Shown: one piece after another, positions 61,229 to 64,000 of the stretch
How positions within the stretch are numbered: position 1 is the stretch's first letter
Layout of the letters: every line of letters begins with the position of its first letter
Assembly: GCF_000364165.2 (NCBI RefSeq)
Contig: NZ_CP097810.1
Location: 992,001-1,056,000 of the forward strand
Reading direction: 5' to 3'
DNA from: Clostridium sp. MD294
Lineage (GTDB): Bacteria; Bacillota; Clostridia; Lachnospirales; Anaerotignaceae
Length of the DNA: 64,000 bases
The notes under the pieces: model-generated
What the model was told of the DNA's origin: nothing
Seen by the model: the letters and a program-made list of their open reading frames with translations, nothing else
Database searches by the model: none
Program-made: the position numbers and the translations under genes

Positions 61229-61741
61229 TTAAAATAATCTGTATTTGTATTTTTCTTTTAGTTCTAACCATTCATTTGTACCAAATAAAATACGATATAA
61301 AGGAATAGTAAATATACAGGAATAAACGGTTTCTGGTAATAATGTGTTGCTTAATATATATAAAAAGTTTAATTGTCCTCGAAGTAGAAAACTAATGATA
61401 TATATAATAGTTTCATATAAAAAAACGGCAATAGCACATAACATCATAGGAAGAATATAATTTTCTCTGTAAAAATCGTGATTGCCTCTACCAAATAAAT
61501 ACCCTGTAACAATGTTAAGAAGTGTAAAACAACCTATTGATGTACCAAAAAATATATCCTGCAATAATCCCGTAAAAAAACCAACAATAGCACCTTCTGT
61601 ACTACCTCTTAAAAGAGCATAAGAAACAATTAATATAATTGTGGTGTTTGGTATCACACCACGTATTTCAATATAATGTAATACAGTAGACTGTATTAAA
61701 AAATTTATGATAATAAATATGGCCGTAATAAAAACCCTCAT
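61229..61741 (-). CDS. mreD: Rod shape-determining protein MreD
   Basis: A 170-residue membrane protein with about five helices. NFLIQSTVLHYIEIRGVIPNTTIILIVSYALLRGSTEGAIVGFFTGLLQDIFFG is the family pattern. It overlaps mreC by 4 bases and precedes pbp2 by 28 bases. Confidence 0.9.
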   Translation of the reverse strand: MRVFITAIFIIINFLIQSTVLHYIEIRGVIPNTTIILIVSYALLRGSTEGAIVGFFTGLLQDIFFGTSIGCFTLLNIVTGYLFGRGNHDFYRENYILPMMLCAIAVFLYETIIYIISFLLRGQLNFLYILSNTLLPETVYSCIFTIPLYRILFGTNEWLELKEKYKYRLF

Positions 61742-62592
61742 TGTGCTTCCTCCTGTGTATTTTGCTGTAATACATCACCAATGACTAAAAGGGTATCTAG
61801 ATGTTTAAAATCAACATAAGGTTCAATAATGGCATATTTAGTTAAACCGTTTGCTTCTGTTCTAATTTCTTTTACTTTGCCTATTGTAATACCAGGAGGG
61901 TATACATCGCTGAGGTGAGAGGTGACAATTTCGTCACCTTCCATAATTTCAGCCTCAGAGTCAATATATTCCATACGGCAAAGACCATTGTTCATAAGAG
62001 AATATTCTCCTTTTACAACACCTAAATCTTCTGTTCTTTGGCTCATGGCAGGTACAGAGCTTCTACTATCTAATATAGATAAAGCTTTAGAATAAGTATC
62101 ACCACTCTCTATAATTTTGCCTACTAAACCATTAGGAGAAGTTAAAACCATATTTGCTTCTAAACCATCATTTTTGCCTTTATTTATCAAAAAAACATCA
62201 TACCAGTTACCAGGGTCTTTTGCAATAATTTGTGTGCCAGTTGTTTGATAATCTGCATATTTTTGAGAAATTTTTAATAATTCAGATAATCTTTGATTTT
62301 CAGTGCCATATCTTCGTAATCTTTTATTTTCCGTTTCTAATAAAGCAATTTGTCTTTTTAACTGTTCATTTTCTGCTGCTAAATTGTCTTTGTTTTGTAT
62401 CCAGTCAATTTTACTGCCAAACCAATTTCCTACATTTGTTGTTAATTCCTGTACAGGAGTAATTACAAAACCAAGAGCACTTTCTACAAAAGTCGCTTTT
62501 GTTTTTCTGCCATAAGTGACAAATATTACAACAATGAGTATTGCAATGGTGGCTAACATAATTTGTTTTTTGTGTTCTTCAAAAAATTCCAC
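61738..62592 (-). CDS. mreC: Rod shape-determining protein MreC
   Basis: A 284-residue bitopic protein. An N-terminal membrane helix (QIMLATIAILIVVIFVTYG), a coiled coil (DNLAAENEQLKRQIALLETENKRLRR) and a beta domain with IAKDPGNWYDVFLINKGKNDGLEANMVL and GLVGKI are typical. It scaffolds PBP2-RodA outside the membrane. It ends in Gln/Glu-rich sequence overlapping mreD. Confidence 0.93.
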   Translation of the reverse strand: MEFFEEHKKQIMLATIAILIVVIFVTYGRKTKATFVESALGFVITPVQELTTNVGNWFGSKIDWIQNKDNLAAENEQLKRQIALLETENKRLRRYGTENQRLSELLKISQKYADYQTTGTQIIAKDPGNWYDVFLINKGKNDGLEANMVLTSPNGLVGKIIESGDTYSKALSILDSRSSVPAMSQRTEDLGVVKGEYSLMNNGLCRMEYIDSEAEIMEGDEIVTSHLSDVYPPGITIGKVKEIRTEANGLTKYAIIEPYVDFKHLDTLLVIGDVLQQNTQEEAQ

Positions 62593-62615
62593 AATACATA
62601 CTCCCTATACTTTAA

Positions 62616-63644
62616 TTAAAATCTTATTTTTCTTGGTGAAATCAATACTGCTTTTAACGTGTCAATATGTTCTAAAACTAAACCAGTACCTGTAGCAACA
62701 CAATTTAGAGGTTCATTCCCTATGTGTACAGGCATACCTGTTTCATCAGAAATTAAATAATCAAGTCCACGTAATAAAGCACCTCCTCCTGTTAATGTAA
62801 TACCACTTTCCATAACATCAGCAGCTAACTCTGGAGGAGTTGCTTCTAATGTTTGTTTTATAGTATCAATAATAGAGTAAACAGGTTCATGTAAAGCTTC
62901 CATAATTTCAGTAGATGTTACAACTACTGTTTTTGGTAAACCAGAAAGAAGGTCACGCCCTCTTACATTCATTTCACGTACTTCATCAGTAGGATATACA
63001 CAACCAATGCCAATTTTAATTTCTTCTGCTGTTCTGTCGCCAATAGCAAGATTAAATTCTTTTTTGATGTAATTTACAATATAGTTGTCTAATTCATCAC
63101 CTGCAATACGAAGGGAAGTGCTTGTAACAATACCACCTAATGATATTACAGCAACTTCACTTGTGCCTCCGCCAATATCTACAATCATACTACCAGTAGG
63201 TTCTTCTACAGGTAGACCAGCACCAATAGAAGCAGCCATTGGCTCCTCAATTAAATAGGTATCTTTGTCTTTTGCGCCAGCAGAAATAGCTGCTTCTAAT
63301 ACAGCTCTTTTTTCTACTTCTGTTACACCAGAAGGTACACAAACAACTACTCTAGGTTTTGGGCCAAACATAGAGCGAGGGCAAGCTTTGTTTATAAAAT
63401 ATCTTAACATAGCCTGTGTTGTATCAAAATCTGCAATCACACCATCTTTCATAGGGCGTATTGCTACAATATTGCCAGGTGTTCTACCTATCATGTCTTT
63501 TGCTTCATTGCCAACAGCAAGAACTTCTTTTGTTTGTAAGTTGATTGCAACAACAGAAGGCTCATTTACAACAATTCCTTTTCCCGGCATATATACAAGG
63601 GTGTTAGCAGTCCCTAAATCAATTCCCATGTCTTTTGAAAACAT
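62616..63644 (-). CDS. mreB: Actin-like rod shape protein MreB
   Basis: A 342-residue actin-fold ATPase that guides cell-wall synthesis. [30 protein letters not shown] is the phosphate-1 region, [58 protein letters not shown] the phosphate-2 region, and [20 protein letters not shown] follows. Start 63644 (MFSKDMGID) is chosen for GAGGAGAAAATTTT; the frame opens at 63662 without a site. It leads the operon. Confidence 0.96.
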   Translation of the reverse strand: MFSKDMGIDLGTANTLVYMPGKGIVVNEPSVVAINLQTKEVLAVGNEAKDMIGRTPGNIVAIRPMKDGVIADFDTTQAMLRYFINKACPRSMFGPKPRVVVCVPSGVTEVEKRAVLEAAISAGAKDKDTYLIEEPMAASIGAGLPVEEPTGSMIVDIGGGTSEVAVISLGGIVTSTSLRIAGDELDNYIVNYIKKEFNLAIGDRTAEEIKIGIGCVYPTDEVREMNVRGRDLLSGLPKTVVVTSTEIMEALHEPVYSIIDTIKQTLEATPPELAADVMESGITLTGGGALLRGLDYLISDETGMPVHIGNEPLNCVATGTGLVLEHIDTLKAVLISPRKIRF

Positions 63645-63757
63645 AAAATTTTCTCCTCTCATTTGTGTTATATAAATTTAGTATTTTCAATTTTATTAAA
63701 ACTAAGCAAAATATTTTTTATAAATAGATATATATAATGATAAACAGCTTACTTGTA

Positions 63758-63786
63758 ATCATACCGCTTTTTTGACTGTATTTCAA
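63758..63786 (-). promoter_or_regulatory. Promoter of the mreB operon
   Basis: - strand TTGAAA (63781-63786), 17-base spacer, TATGAT (63758-63763), about 110 bases upstream of mreB. Confidence 0.65.
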
Positions 63787-63816
63787 TAATAACATTTTTT
63801 TTGTACACAAAGAAAT

Positions 63817-63851
63817 AAAAAAAGACGGCTGTAAATCAATACGAACCGCCT
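63817..63851 (-). terminator. Terminator after maf
   Basis: AGGCGGT pairs with GCCGTCT (two G-T pairs), followed on the - strand by TTTTTTTATTT. Confidence 0.7.
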
Positions 63852-63861
63852 AAAATAAAGT

Positions 63862-64000
63862 TTATTGTGGTTTAATCCAAAAATCTATCATATCAATATT
63901 ATGTTTTAATAAAGATTTATTTAAAAGACGAAGGGGTAAACCAGCAAGTGTATAGTAATCGCCATAAATATGTTCAATTAAAAGAGCACCTTTTCCCGTA
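63862..64000 (-). CDS. maf: Maf-like nucleotide pyrophosphatase, C-terminal end only
   Basis: Only the last 46 codons are in the window; the start lies to the right. The - strand reads TGKGALLIEHIYGDYYTLAG, then LPLRLLNKSLLKHNID and a stop. GKGAxxIExIxGDYYxxxGLPL is the C-terminal signature of Maf proteins, which remove non-canonical nucleotides and affect septum formation. maf commonly lies just before mreB in Firmicutes, which fits. Confidence 0.85.
   Translation of the reverse strand, partial: TGKGALLIEHIYGDYYTLAGLPLRLLNKSLLKHNIDMIDFWIKPQ

Overview
The window comes from an A+T-rich, endospore-forming, S-layer-bearing member of the Clostridia. Lachnospirales or a close relative is my best guess, inferred from gene content and not from any search. 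Supporting signs are SpoVT, SpoIIR, SleB and a complete gerA-type operon, a monomeric [FeFe] hydrogenase, several secreted proteins with copper-amine-oxidase-N-like repeats, and strong GGAGG-type ribosome binding sites.

Layout. 0-5 kb: cut-off acyl-ACP thioesterase, cardiolipin synthase, small hypotheticals, a DUF554 membrane protein, an alkyltransferase and a lipoprotein. 5-14 kb: mostly + strand housekeeping: malQ, a HAD phosphatase, mtaB, ireB-ruvX-DUF1292, an 800-base gene-free stretch, RNase J and a YlbF protein. 14-32 kb: mostly - strand: asnB, HAD and DegV proteins, a CAT-like acetyltransferase, a VOC protein, kbl, secreted proteins, a HIT protein and a ferritin-like protein; then murG and galE on +; then an esterase, a PrsA-like foldase and pth-mfd on -. 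32.5-34 kb: a solo tnpB element with a recognisable omega-RNA region. 34-39 kb: a three-gene ABC importer, the hydrogenase and spoVT.

39-46.9 kb is the accessory-looking core. Two tiny holin-like type I toxins face each other. Each has a promoter, a leader that can mask its ribosome binding site, and a convergent antisense RNA. Between them lie two further antitoxin units, giving three copies with a period of about 170 bases and only one intact toxin among them. Next comes a long structured leader with two near-consensus promoters driving a 1154-residue S-layer-like protein of mosaic codon usage, then a structured GC-richer spacer, a stalk-like secreted protein and a TolC-like coiled-coil protein.

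47-54 kb: a class III aminotransferase, then gerAA-gerAB-gerAC-spoIIR-sleB on +, a germination and forespore cluster. 54-64 kb: a - strand cell-shape and division block, mreB-mreC-mreD-pbp2-minC-minD-minE-rodA, followed by mgsA and a DUF1294 protein, and preceded by the cut-off end of maf. A decayed tnpB scrap lies between rodA and mgsA, and a long inverted repeat lies between minC and minD.

The most interesting items are the type I toxin array, the mosaic S-layer gene, the MgsA and aminotransferase with altered active-site residues, the tnpB remnant, and the two unexplained structured intergenic elements.
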